From: JAUMBM01 sp964645715
GTDB taxonomy: Bacteria > Bacteroidota > Bacteroidia > Chitinophagales > Saprospiraceae
Assembly (NCBI GenBank): GCA_964645715.1
Contig: CAZYAO010000011.1
Location: 21,024 to 85,023, forward strand
Reading direction: 5' to 3'
DNA length: 64,000 bases
Shown piece by piece: positions 36,496 to 43,833 of this stretch; the stretch's first letter is position 1, and each line of letters begins with the position of its first letter. The position numbers and the translations under genes were made by a program. The notes under the pieces were generated by a model. That model was not told the DNA's origin. It searched no databases and saw only the letters and a list, made by a program, of their open reading frames with translations.

Positions 36496-37671
36496 CTAGC
36501 CCAGCGCTTCCAGCGCTTGGGCCAAATCTTCTATGAGCCAGTCGGGATCTTCAAGGCCGATATAAAAACGTACGAGCTGGTAGGGCTGGCTACTGTTGGG
36601 CCTGCCAGGAACATCATAAAAGCCTACCATGGGCATAATCAGCGATTCATGTCCACCCCAGCTGACAGCCATCAGAAACCGACGAAGTCGGTTGACAAAG
36701 CTTTCCATCTTTAGTTGTGTGTCAGCATGAAAATATACAGAGAAGAGTCCGCCATTACCAGTCATCTGCTGCTTTGCCAGTGTGTATTGCGGGAAGGAGG
36801 GCAGCAGGGGGTGTAGTACGCGCGCTACCGCAGGCTGCTGCTCCAGCCAGCGGGCAACCCGCAATGCACTTTCGTGGCTGCGCTGCATTCGCAGGGGGAG
36901 CGTGCGTAGACCCCGAATGATGAGGGCAGCATCGTGCGGACTGATAACTGCTCCGAGTGTCATGTAGGCTCCGCCAAAAACGGAGGAAAGTAGCTGGCGG
37001 CTGCCACACACAACGCCTGCCACCACATCGCTGTGTCCATTGAGGTATTTGGTAGCTGAGTGAATAACCAGATCAATCCCCAGTCGGTGCGGTTGTTGGA
37101 ACAAAGGAGAGCAGTGGCTGTTGTCGATGGCGGTGACAATGCCGCGCGCCTTGGCCAGTGCAGCGCAGCCAGCCAGGTCCTGGAGCTCAAAGGTCATGCT
37201 GTTGGGGCTTTCCAGGTACAACAGACGCGTATTGTCGAGTAGGGCAGCTTCGAGCTTGCTGAGCTCTCTACCATCGACAAAGGTAGTGCTGACGCCAAAC
37301 TTGGTCAGGTACTCACTCAGCAACAATCGGGTCCAAGTGTAGGGCGATGATACGCATACAATATGGTCGCCGGCAGCTACCTGGCTCATAACGGCCGCTG
37401 CTATGGCCGCTGCGCCGCTGCTGAAAACAAGGCAATCTTCAGTCCCCTCGAGGGCGGCCAGTTTCTTGCGAAGGATGGCTACCGTGGGGTTGTTGCCCCG
37501 GGTATATACGTGCTGGTCGTATTCGGATGCAAATTTATGCCTAAAATCTGTCAGGTCGTTGAAGACGAAGTTGCTCGACTGTATAATAGCCGGCGCTACC
37601 GCCTGAAAATAATTGTCGCGCTCCTCTCCCAAGTGGTTGAGTATGTAGCTGAGGTCATCGTCGTTGTGCAT
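36496..37671 (-). CDS. Cys/Met-metabolism PLP-dependent trans-sulfuration family enzyme
   Basis: 391 aa fold-type I PLP enzyme of the cystathionine gamma-synthase/gamma-lyase family. Seen: YTRGNNPTVAILRKKLAALE at the N-terminus, FSSGAAAIAAAVM (cofactor phosphate site), YLESPNSMTFE, IDNSHCSPLFQQP (Asp to pyridine N) and the Schiff-base Lys in HSATKYLNGHSDVVAGV. The C-terminal SWGGHESLIMPM matches the substrate-carboxylate region. Whether it makes or breaks cystathionine, or acts on another thiol amino acid, cannot be settled. An inverted repeat TTGCAC-N11-GTGCAA (37689-37711) sits just upstream of its ATG and may be an operator. Confidence 0.87.
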   Translation of the reverse strand: MHNDDDLSYILNHLGEERDNYFQAVAPAIIQSSNFVFNDLTDFRHKFASEYDQHVYTRGNNPTVAILRKKLAALEGTEDCLVFSSGAAAIAAAVMSQVAAGDHIVCVSSPYTWTRLLLSEYLTKFGVSTTFVDGRELSKLEAALLDNTRLLYLESPNSMTFELQDLAGCAALAKARGIVTAIDNSHCSPLFQQPHRLGIDLVIHSATKYLNGHSDVVAGVVCGSRQLLSSVFGGAYMTLGAVISPHDAALIIRGLRTLPLRMQRSHESALRVARWLEQQPAVARVLHPLLPSFPQYTLAKQQMTGNGGLFSVYFHADTQLKMESFVNRLRRFLMAVSWGGHESLIMPMVGFYDVPGRPNSSQPYQLVRFYIGLEDPDWLIEDLAQALEALG

Positions 37672-37688
37672 CCTGTGTGATGATTGAT

Positions 37689-37711
37689 TTGCACAACAAT
37701 ATTACGTGCAA
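37689..37711. promoter_or_regulatory. Inverted repeat upstream of the PLP enzyme
   Basis: TTGCAC-N11-GTGCAA, 18 bases before the ATG of the minus-strand PLP gene and about 115 bases before DUF2007. The dyad spacing (centre-to-centre about 17) would suit a dimeric regulator, but only six bases per arm are conserved, so this may be chance. Confidence 0.3.
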
Positions 37712-37825
37712 GTAATCACATATTACCTAAAAATTATTGACTAATTTGCTGTGCACAAATCGGGCAATTGTCATGAAAATGATTTATATTGTCTGTATGC
37801 TATAATTTTCACCAAAAAAAGTGCC

Positions 37826-38041
37826 ATGGAAGGATGGGTAAAAGTATTTGCTTCAGATGACCTGATGCAGGCCAAATTGGCAGAGGATATCCTCAAACAG
37901 GAGGGCGTCGCGAGTCACATTGTCAACAAACCGGATTCGGTGCTACCCATGCTGGGCGAAGCTACACTCTACGTGCAGGAAGCATTTGCAGAGGAGGCGG
38001 CAACTATTCTGCGTAACAACGGAATGTTGGCGGCCGGCTAG
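37826..38041 (+). CDS. DUF2007 domain protein
   Basis: 71 aa. EGWVKVFASDDLMQAKLAED followed by LKQEGVASHIVNKPDS, a small alpha/beta GlnB-like signal-transducing fold (DUF2007) widespread in Bacteroidota. The family start (K.F.S....A...K..LE..GI...V.NK.DS) matches from ATG 37826; a longer frame from GTG 37751 adds unconserved residues. Function unknown; likely a regulatory or binding module. Its stop is immediately followed by a 34-base perfect palindrome. Confidence 0.85.
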   Translation: MEGWVKVFASDDLMQAKLAEDILKQEGVASHIVNKPDSVLPMLGEATLYVQEAFAEEAATILRNNGMLAAG

Positions 38042-38043
38042 GC

Positions 38044-38077
38044 GCTTGTTTTGGCGGCAGCTGCCGCCAAAACAAGC
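38044..38077. repeat. 34-base perfect palindrome
   Basis: GCTTGTTTTGGCGGCAG (38044-38060) abuts its exact reverse complement (38061-38077). It lies 2 bases after the DUF2007 stop. T-run 5' and A-run 3' polarity is shared with the TTGGCAGC family; the inner GGCGGC/GCCGCC echoes the 18792 element. Confidence 0.93.
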
Positions 38078-38143
38078 AGGGTGCCGAGAAAGCCAAAAGT
38101 AAAATTGCTCCATTCTTGGTATTTTTTACGATGTTTGCAGCCA

Positions 38144-38929
38144 ATGGGAGCAGTTGAACTTACCTTTTTGGGGACAGGGACGTCACAGGGAGTACCAGTG
38201 CTGAATTGCCGCTGTGCTGTGTGTACGTCTGCAGACAGCAGAAACCGCCGTCTGCGGACGGCAGCGCTGCTGGCTGTCGAGGGTAAGTATTTGGCTATTG
38301 ATATAGGGCCTGACTTCAGGCAGCAGATGCTCAGCGCCTGCCCCCCGCGCCTCGATGGTATCCTGGTTACGCATCAGCACAACGATCACGTGATTGGGTT
38401 GGATGAAGTGCGCCCTTACAATTTTTTCCAAAAGGAAAACATGCCCCTCTACTGCACGGCAGAAGTGGGTAAAGAGCTGCGGCACCGATTTGCTTATGCT
38501 TTTGATGATGATCCTTATCCCGGGGCGCCCTCGATACAGCTGCATACCATTGTCGGGGGAGAGGCTTTTGTGGCGGCAGGGGTACCGGTGCTGCCCGTCA
38601 ACATCTTGCATGGCAATCTGTCTATTCTGGGTTTTCGTGTCTATGAGTTGGCCTATCTTACGGATGTCAAGGCTATACCGGAAGAAGAAATGAGCAAACT
38701 ACAAGGCCTGGATGTGCTGGTCATCAGTGCTTTGCAGCTAGAGCCCGAGCATTTTAGCCACCTGATTCTTCGGCAGGCGCTGTCGCTGATCGAGCGCATA
38801 AAACCCAGGCGGGCGTATCTTACCCACATGAGCCACCGCATCGGCTTGCATGAGGAACTGCAGCGAAGCTTGCCGCCTGGTGTGTATGCAGCTTATGACG
38901 GACTGCGCATATTGGCCGCCGGAGGCTAG
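38144..38929 (+). CDS. MBL-fold metallo-hydrolase
   Basis: 261 aa metallo-beta-lactamase-fold hydrolase. N-terminal LTFLGTGTSQGVPVLNCRCA with CxCxVC, then IDIGPDFRQQML, the metal motif VTHQHNDHVIGLDEVRP (HxHxDH), PVNILHGNLSILGFR and the late YLTHMSHRIGLHE. This is the PhnP/RNase-Z-like subgroup, which cleaves cyclic or linear phosphodiesters; the cysteine pattern after VPVLNC is a hallmark of this subgroup. Actual substrate unknown. ATG 38144 is chosen because the conserved strand starts there; a frame from 38051 would run through the palindrome. Confidence 0.87.
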   Translation: MGAVELTFLGTGTSQGVPVLNCRCAVCTSADSRNRRLRTAALLAVEGKYLAIDIGPDFRQQMLSACPPRLDGILVTHQHNDHVIGLDEVRPYNFFQKENMPLYCTAEVGKELRHRFAYAFDDDPYPGAPSIQLHTIVGGEAFVAAGVPVLPVNILHGNLSILGFRVYELAYLTDVKAIPEEEMSKLQGLDVLVISALQLEPEHFSHLILRQALSLIERIKPRRAYLTHMSHRIGLHEELQRSLPPGVYAAYDGLRILAAGG

Positions 38930-38930
38930 C

Positions 38931-38966
38931 TCTCTCCGCGTAAGGTCTGGCAAAGTTGTGCGAGTA
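38931..38966. repeat. Degenerate copy of the mce 3' end
   Basis: This 36-base segment matches 39005-39040 (the last codons of mce) at 30 of 36 positions, offset by 74 bases. On the minus strand, in a frame shifted from mce, it encodes RVLAQLCQTLRGES-stop, similar to mce's GVLVELCQTIREE. It lies past the mce stop, so it is not translated as part of mce; a relic of a tandem duplication is the simplest reading. Confidence 0.75.
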
Positions 38967-38989
38967 CACGTGTTTGGGTGCCCGAACCT

Positions 38990-39406
38990 TTAAGCAGCGC
39001 CATTCTCTTCGCGTATGGTCTGGCAAAGCTCTACGAGAACTCCCTGTGCTGATTTGGGGTGTACAAAGCATACAAGCTTGTTGTCTGCTCCCCGTTTGGG
39101 CGTTTCGTTGAGCAGCTGGAAACCTGCCGCCCGTAGCCGACTCATCTCGGCATGGATGTCCTCTACTTCAAAGGCAATGTGGTGTATGCCTTCTCCTCTT
39201 TTTTCAATATGTCGTGCGATGGCGCTTTCGGGCGAAGTGGCTTCGAGTAGCTCAATCTTGGTCTGTCCAGCCATAAAGAAGCTGGTAGTCACATGCTCTG
39301 AGGCCACGGATTCTTCCTTGTAGGGGGTAATACCCAGCAGGCTTGTAAATAAATCGTTGGCGTTGGCCAGGTTGTTGACGGCAATACCGATGTGTTCTAC
39401 TTTCAT
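38990..39406 (-). CDS. mce: Methylmalonyl-CoA epimerase
   Basis: 138 aa vicinal-oxygen-chelate enzyme that racemises (2R)/(2S)-methylmalonyl-CoA in propionate metabolism. N-terminal MKVEHIGIAVNNLANANDLF supplies the first metal His; KIELLEATSPESAIARHIEKR and HHIAFEVEDIHAEMSRL the others. The C-terminus has FVHPKSAQGVLVELCQ, matching the family. Nine bases downstream of the glycosyltransferase, so co-transcribed with it. A degenerate duplicate of its last 12 codons follows the stop. Confidence 0.93.
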   Translation of the reverse strand: MKVEHIGIAVNNLANANDLFTSLLGITPYKEESVASEHVTTSFFMAGQTKIELLEATSPESAIARHIEKRGEGIHHIAFEVEDIHAEMSRLRAAGFQLLNETPKRGADNKLVCFVHPKSAQGVLVELCQTIREENGAA

Positions 39407-39415
39407 GATTGGAGG

Positions 39416-40180
39416 TTATTGAATTGACTGCCGGATTTCCAGCATTTTTACATAACGCAAAAATACACCCCAGGCCATAATGGCGCTGATGATAAATCCC
39501 ACCCGACCGTCGCGAAATCCTTGCTGTAGCACGTAGTGCTTGAAAAATCGAAAGGCGGGCTTGATGGCCAGCTGAAAAAAGCCAATGCTGCGGGTCTTGG
39601 CGGCATGATCCTGCGCCGACCAAACTGCGTAGCGCTCCATTTTGGCCAGAAAATGCGCTGAATCTTTGAAGGTGTAGTGGTCAAGCCAACCGTTGAGCCG
39701 GCCTATTGTGCGACCCTGCTGGTCAATTTCTTCATGTACCTGCTTGTCATCGTAGCGGCATCGGTCGCGGCGAATAAGCCTTATAACGGCATCTCCCTGC
39801 CAACCACTATAGCGGATACGCCTGCCCATGAAATAGTTGCGTCTTGGAATCCAGTAACCATCGGCCGTTGGTCGGGGTTGCGCAAGTATGCGTTCAATGT
39901 CAGTGCGCAAAGCCGGACTCAGCCGTTCATCGGCGTCCAGAATGAGTACCCAAGGGTGCAGCATTTGCGGGATGGCCCAGTTTTTCTGGTCGGAAGGTCC
40001 TTGGTAGGATCGCTGCAGTACCCGCACCTCCTGTGTACGCGCATACTCGGCAGTACCATCGGTACTGAAAGAGTCGACAACCAGTATATCATCGGCCCAG
40101 CCCCGGATGTCTGCCAGCAGTGCAGGCAGCTGCGTGCGCTCGTTGTAGGTAGTAATAAGTACGGATAAATGCAGTGACAT
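39416..40180 (-). CDS. Family 2 glycosyltransferase (WaaE/KdtX-like)
   Basis: 254 aa. N-terminal LSVLITTYNERTQLPALLAD and DDILVVDSFSTDGTAEYA, then the metal-binding DAD in VLILDADERLSP and SDQKNWAIPQ, all GT-A family 2 features of the LPS-core glycosyltransferase group. The C-terminus has a FYFKHYVLQQGFRDG-like amphipathic/hydrophobic stretch and AWGVFLRYVKMLE, suggesting membrane association. Acceptor unknown. Start at ATG 40180 (MSLHLSVLI); the upstream frame lacks similarity. Confidence 0.87.
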   Translation of the reverse strand: MSLHLSVLITTYNERTQLPALLADIRGWADDILVVDSFSTDGTAEYARTQEVRVLQRSYQGPSDQKNWAIPQMLHPWVLILDADERLSPALRTDIERILAQPRPTADGYWIPRRNYFMGRRIRYSGWQGDAVIRLIRRDRCRYDDKQVHEEIDQQGRTIGRLNGWLDHYTFKDSAHFLAKMERYAVWSAQDHAAKTRSIGFFQLAIKPAFRFFKHYVLQQGFRDGRVGFIISAIMAWGVFLRYVKMLEIRQSIQ

Positions 40181-40488
40181 AGAGCATTCATTATCAATTA
40201 ACAATAACCCGGTAGACCGGAGTTGGGACAATTTTACGTCAGCCTGTGTCTGCCTGGCAGTGAACGTAGGACGAACTCGCTGCAAAAACGGCGTTTTGTC
40301 GGTTTTTTACACCCATACATGACGTTTTGACGGGAAAAAGGCCGTACTTTTGTCTGCTTTGGCTATGGCATAAACTTTGCCGTAGAAAAAACGGGTTATT
40401 ATGCCCCAAAATACCGTCATTTTGTCGATCAAAAAAAGGTTATTTTTTTCATAGACTTGGTTGGCATAACTGACTGCACTAATTACCA
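40181..40488. other. Intergenic region upstream of lon
   Basis: 308 bases between divergent genes, AT-rich near lon. A TACTTTTG box (40345-40352) matches TAnnTTTG for lon, giving a leader of about 130 bases; the only TTG nearby (40327-40329) is 15 bases upstream, shorter than usual. No gene is supported. No clear CIRCE element was seen. Confidence 0.45.
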
Positions 40489-42915
40489 ATGAATATGTTC
40501 GAAGACTTTTTTGCCCATCGCGGGTTTGAGGATGAAGCGGATTTTCTTCCTATGTTGCCCTTCGAAGATGAGGAAGAGGCCGACCCGGATGAGTCCTATC
40601 CGGAGGTGCTCCCTGTGCTCGCGCTAAAAAATACTGTTCTCTTTCCCAATATCGTGGTGCCGATCACGGTGGGCCGTGACCGCTCCATCAAGGCAATCAA
40701 TAAGGCTTACGAAACCAATCGCTTTGTAGCTGTACTAGCACAGCGCGATCTGAATGTCGAGGAACCCGAAGCGACTGATTTGTATCAGGTGGGTACCATA
40801 GCACGCGTACTTAAGTTGTTGCGTATGCCTGATGGAACCATCACGGCAATCCTGCAGGGGCGACGCAGGTGCAAACTAGTAGAGGTGACGGAGACACTTC
40901 CTTTTATGGTGGGCAAGGTGAGGATGCTGGAGCATACGGCGCCCGCTAACAAGCTCGAGTTCGATGCACTCGTCTCTACCATACAGGATCAGGCTCGACA
41001 GATCATCGAACTGTCGCCCAATATACCCTCCGAAGCCACGGTGGTGTTGCGCAATATCGACAACCCCGGATTCCTGCTCAATTTTATCTCTTCCAACCTG
41101 AATGCGGGAATGGATATTAAGCAGAGCATACTGGAAATCGATGATTTGGGAGAGAAAGCAAACCGCGTACTTATGGAGCTCAACAATGAGCTTCGCATTC
41201 TCGAAATCAAAGACCAGATTGAGACGAAGGTCCGGGGGGATATGGAAAAGCAGCAGCGGGATTATATCCTCAACCAGCAGCTGCGTACCATTCAGGAGGA
41301 ACTGGGGCACAGCTCGCACGAGGAAGATATCAATCGGCTGATCCGCCGGGCCGAAGGCAAAGACTGGCCCGCACATGCAAAGGCTGCTTTTGATAAGGAA
41401 ATTGCCAAACTGCGCCGCATGAATCCGCAGCTGGCCGATCACAGCATACAGCTCAATTATCTCGAGTTTATGCTGGACTTGCCGTGGAATAAGTGCACCA
41501 AAGACGATTTTAACCTTCGCAGGGTACGGGATGTGCTCGACAAAGATCACTACGGACTCGAAAAAGTCAAGGAGCGTATCCTGGAGCACCTGGCGGTGCT
41601 GAAACTCAAAGGGGATATGAAGGCGCCTATCTTATGTCTGGTAGGCCCTCCGGGTGTGGGGAAAACATCCCTTGGTAAGTCGGTTGCCAATGCGCTCAAG
41701 CGCAAGTTTATTCGTATGTCATTGGGTGGTTTGCACGATGAGAGTGAAATAAGAGGGCACCGCAAAACCTATATAGGGGCCATGGCGGGTCGTATTTTGC
41801 AGTCTATGAAAAAGGCAGATGCTTCTAATCCTGTCTTCATCCTGGACGAAATTGACAAAGTGGGTCGCGATTTCAGGGGGGATCCTTCTTCTGCATTGTT
41901 AGAGGTGCTTGATCCGGAGCAAAACAACTCCTTCTATGACAATTACCTCGAGATGGAGTACGATCTGTCAAAGGTGCTTTTTATCGCTACAGCCAATTCT
42001 CTGAGTACAATACAACAGCCTTTGCTCGACCGAATGGAGATCATCGATCTGAGCGGCTATTCGATGGAGGAAAAGGTGGAAATAGCCAAACGCCATCTGG
42101 TGCCCAAACAGCGCAAAGACCACGGACTGGAGGCTAAGCATGTAAAACTGGGGGGCAAAGTGCTTATGGCCATCATACAGGACTATACGCGGGAGTCGGG
42201 GGTGCGTTCCCTCGATCGGCAGCTGGCAGCTGTTATGCGTTTTGTCGCCAAAAAGGTGGCTATGGAAGAGAAATATGAGCCCAATATCAAACTGGAGCAT
42301 CTGCATGAAATTTTGGGTGCTTCGCGTTTCTCCTCCGATAGCTTTCAGCCATTGGAGGAGGCCGGTGTGGCTATCGGGTTGGCCTGGACTGCCGTGGGGG
42401 GAGAAATTTTGTTTATTGAGGCCAGCCTCAGTAAGGGCAACGGCAAACTGATTCTCACGGGTAATCTGGGCGATGTAATGAAAGAGTCTGCTACGACTGC
42501 GCTCAGTTATATCAAGGCACATACCGAATTATTGGGCATCGATCCACTAATTTTTGAGCAAAAGGATATTCACTTACACGTACCCGAGGGCGCTATCCCC
42601 AAAGATGGGCCCTCTGCGGGGATTACTATGCTCACAGCCCTTTCGAGCTTGTTGACGGGCAGGAAGGTCAGGTCTCACCTGGCAATGACCGGTGAGATAA
42701 CCCTCAGGGGCAAGGTGTTACCCGTCGGGGGAATCAAAGAAAAAATCCTTGCAGCTAAAAGAAGCGGCATGAAATCAATCCTGCTTTGCGAGGAAAATCG
42801 CAGGCATGTAGAGGATATTAATCAGGAATACCTGAAAGGGCTGAATATCCAGTATGTAAGCAAAATGAGCGAGGTAATCGCACTGGCGCTTCAGCCAGGC
42901 TCTAAGAAGGGCTAG
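40489..42915 (+). CDS. lon: ATP-dependent protease Lon
   Basis: 808 aa. Cytosolic AAA+ protease for misfolded and regulatory proteins. N-terminal LON domain (about 35-230; LPVLALKNTVLFPNIVVPI), central coiled coil, AAA+ domain with Walker A GPPGVGKTSLGKSVA near 385 and Walker B FILDEIDKVG, then the proteolytic domain with catalytic Ser in PKDGPSAGITM (near 700) and Lys in VGGIKEKILAAKR. An acidic N-terminal extension (EDFFAHRGFEDEADF...) is common in Bacteroidota. It ends 43 bases before a TTGGCAGC-type palindrome. Confidence 0.97.
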   Translation: MNMFEDFFAHRGFEDEADFLPMLPFEDEEEADPDESYPEVLPVLALKNTVLFPNIVVPITVGRDRSIKAINKAYETNRFVAVLAQRDLNVEEPEATDLYQVGTIARVLKLLRMPDGTITAILQGRRRCKLVEVTETLPFMVGKVRMLEHTAPANKLEFDALVSTIQDQARQIIELSPNIPSEATVVLRNIDNPGFLLNFISSNLNAGMDIKQSILEIDDLGEKANRVLMELNNELRILEIKDQIETKVRGDMEKQQRDYILNQQLRTIQEELGHSSHEEDINRLIRRAEGKDWPAHAKAAFDKEIAKLRRMNPQLADHSIQLNYLEFMLDLPWNKCTKDDFNLRRVRDVLDKDHYGLEKVKERILEHLAVLKLKGDMKAPILCLVGPPGVGKTSLGKSVANALKRKFIRMSLGGLHDESEIRGHRKTYIGAMAGRILQSMKKADASNPVFILDEIDKVGRDFRGDPSSALLEVLDPEQNNSFYDNYLEMEYDLSKVLFIATANSLSTIQQPLLDRMEIIDLSGYSMEEKVEIAKRHLVPKQRKDHGLEAKHVKLGGKVLMAIIQDYTRESGVRSLDRQLAAVMRFVAKKVAMEEKYEPNIKLEHLHEILGASRFSSDSFQPLEEAGVAIGLAWTAVGGEILFIEASLSKGNGKLILTGNLGDVMKESATTALSYIKAHTELLGIDPLIFEQKDIHLHVPEGAIPKDGPSAGITMLTALSSLLTGRKVRSHLAMTGEITLRGKVLPVGGIKEKILAAKRSGMKSILLCEENRRHVEDINQEYLKGLNIQYVSKMSEVIALALQPGSKKG

Positions 42916-42958
42916 TGAGGCAGGTCCTGTGCTGCTTTTTTTTTAAAAATATGGGCTA

Positions 42959-42994
42959 TACACTCCTTGGCAGCGTCAGCTGTCAAGCAGTGTA
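42959..42994. repeat. Imperfect palindrome after lon, TTGGCAGC core family
   Basis: TACACTCCTTGGCAGC (42959-42974) pairs with GCTGTCAAGCAGTGTA (42979-42994) around GTCA, with one C-C mismatch and one G-U pair. The core TTGGCAGC/GCTGTCAA is the family core. Preceded by a T-run at about 42937-42944 that is not positioned as a terminator tail. Confidence 0.85.
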
Positions 42995-43114
42995 CAGTGT
43001 AATTTGCGGTGAGCGCCATTGCGCAACCAGGGTGTTTTTTATGGCCGGGCACACAACAAACAGGCTGCCAAATACCTTATTTATGTGGGTAGAGTCTGTC
43101 TTATACTGACATGG

Positions 43115-43146
43115 TTTGCTCAATCAACGCCACTTTACTATCTTTG
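43115..43146 (+). promoter_or_regulatory. Promoter of the exported small protein
   Basis: TTG (43115-43117), 21-base spacer, TATCTTTG (43139-43146), 39 bases upstream of the ATG at 43185. Confidence 0.6.
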
Positions 43147-43184
43147 GAAGGCTGAAGTGCCGCAGCAACAAAAAAGAACTTCAC

Positions 43185-43823
43185 ATGATGCGCAGAATAT
43201 TTACGTCCGCCCTTTTGCTGGTAGCCAGTCTGTTCAGCCTGCTCGGTCAAAATAGGGAACCCCACTTGATTCAGCTGTCCGGCATGGTACTTGACGGCGC
43301 CAATGAGGAGCTTGCACCTATCCCGTATGTTAATATTTTGGTCTTGGAGAAGAGCAGGGGTACTTATTCGGACTTCAACGGGTTCTTCTCCCTGGTGGTC
43401 GAGGTCGGAGATATAATCGAATTTTCGGCCATCGGCTATGAGTCTGTGCGTTACCGTATTCCTGATACCCTGACGGATAACCGTTATTCCATTGTTCAGC
43501 TCATGACGCGCGATATCATCAACCTGCCTGAAACAGTTGTCTTTCCCTGGCCCAGCCGCGAGCATTTCCGGCTTGAATTTTTGGCCATGGATGTCTCTTA
43601 TGAGATGGATGAAATCGCCGCTACCAATGTAGCCGAGGGGGCTATGCAGCGTATGCGCTCGGAGGTCATTCGGGACGGTCGTGAGAATGCCAACTACTAC
43701 TTGCGCCAACAGACGAGTCAGTACTATTTCATCGGGCAGCGCCCCCCCATGAATATTTTTAGTCCGGTGGCCTGGAAACAGTTCTTCGATGCGTGGAAGC
43801 GCGGTGATTATAAGCGTCGGTAG
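43185..43823 (+). CDS. Exported protein with carboxypeptidase-regulatory-like domain
   Basis: 212 aa. N-terminal signal peptide (MMRRIFTSALLLVASLFSLLG), then IQLSGMVLDGANEELAPIPYV, YVNILVLEKSRGTYSDFNGFFSL and EFSAIGYESVRY: the strand order of the CarboxypepD_reg-like (DUF4480-type) domain found at the N-terminus of TonB-dependent receptors, here without any receptor barrel. The C-terminal 80 residues (ANYYLRQQTSQYYFIGQRPP) are not recognised. Likely periplasmic or outer-membrane-associated. ATG 43185 or 43188; a longer TTG frame is ignored. Confidence 0.75.
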   Translation: MMRRIFTSALLLVASLFSLLGQNREPHLIQLSGMVLDGANEELAPIPYVNILVLEKSRGTYSDFNGFFSLVVEVGDIIEFSAIGYESVRYRIPDTLTDNRYSIVQLMTRDIINLPETVVFPWPSREHFRLEFLAMDVSYEMDEIAATNVAEGAMQRMRSEVIRDGRENANYYLRQQTSQYYFIGQRPPMNIFSPVAWKQFFDAWKRGDYKRR

Positions 43824-43833
43824 CGGTCGCTGC

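Noticed and set aside
38051..38143. Extended N-terminus of the MBL hydrolase
   Set aside because: It would be translated from within the palindrome and lacks family sequence; ATG 38144 fits.
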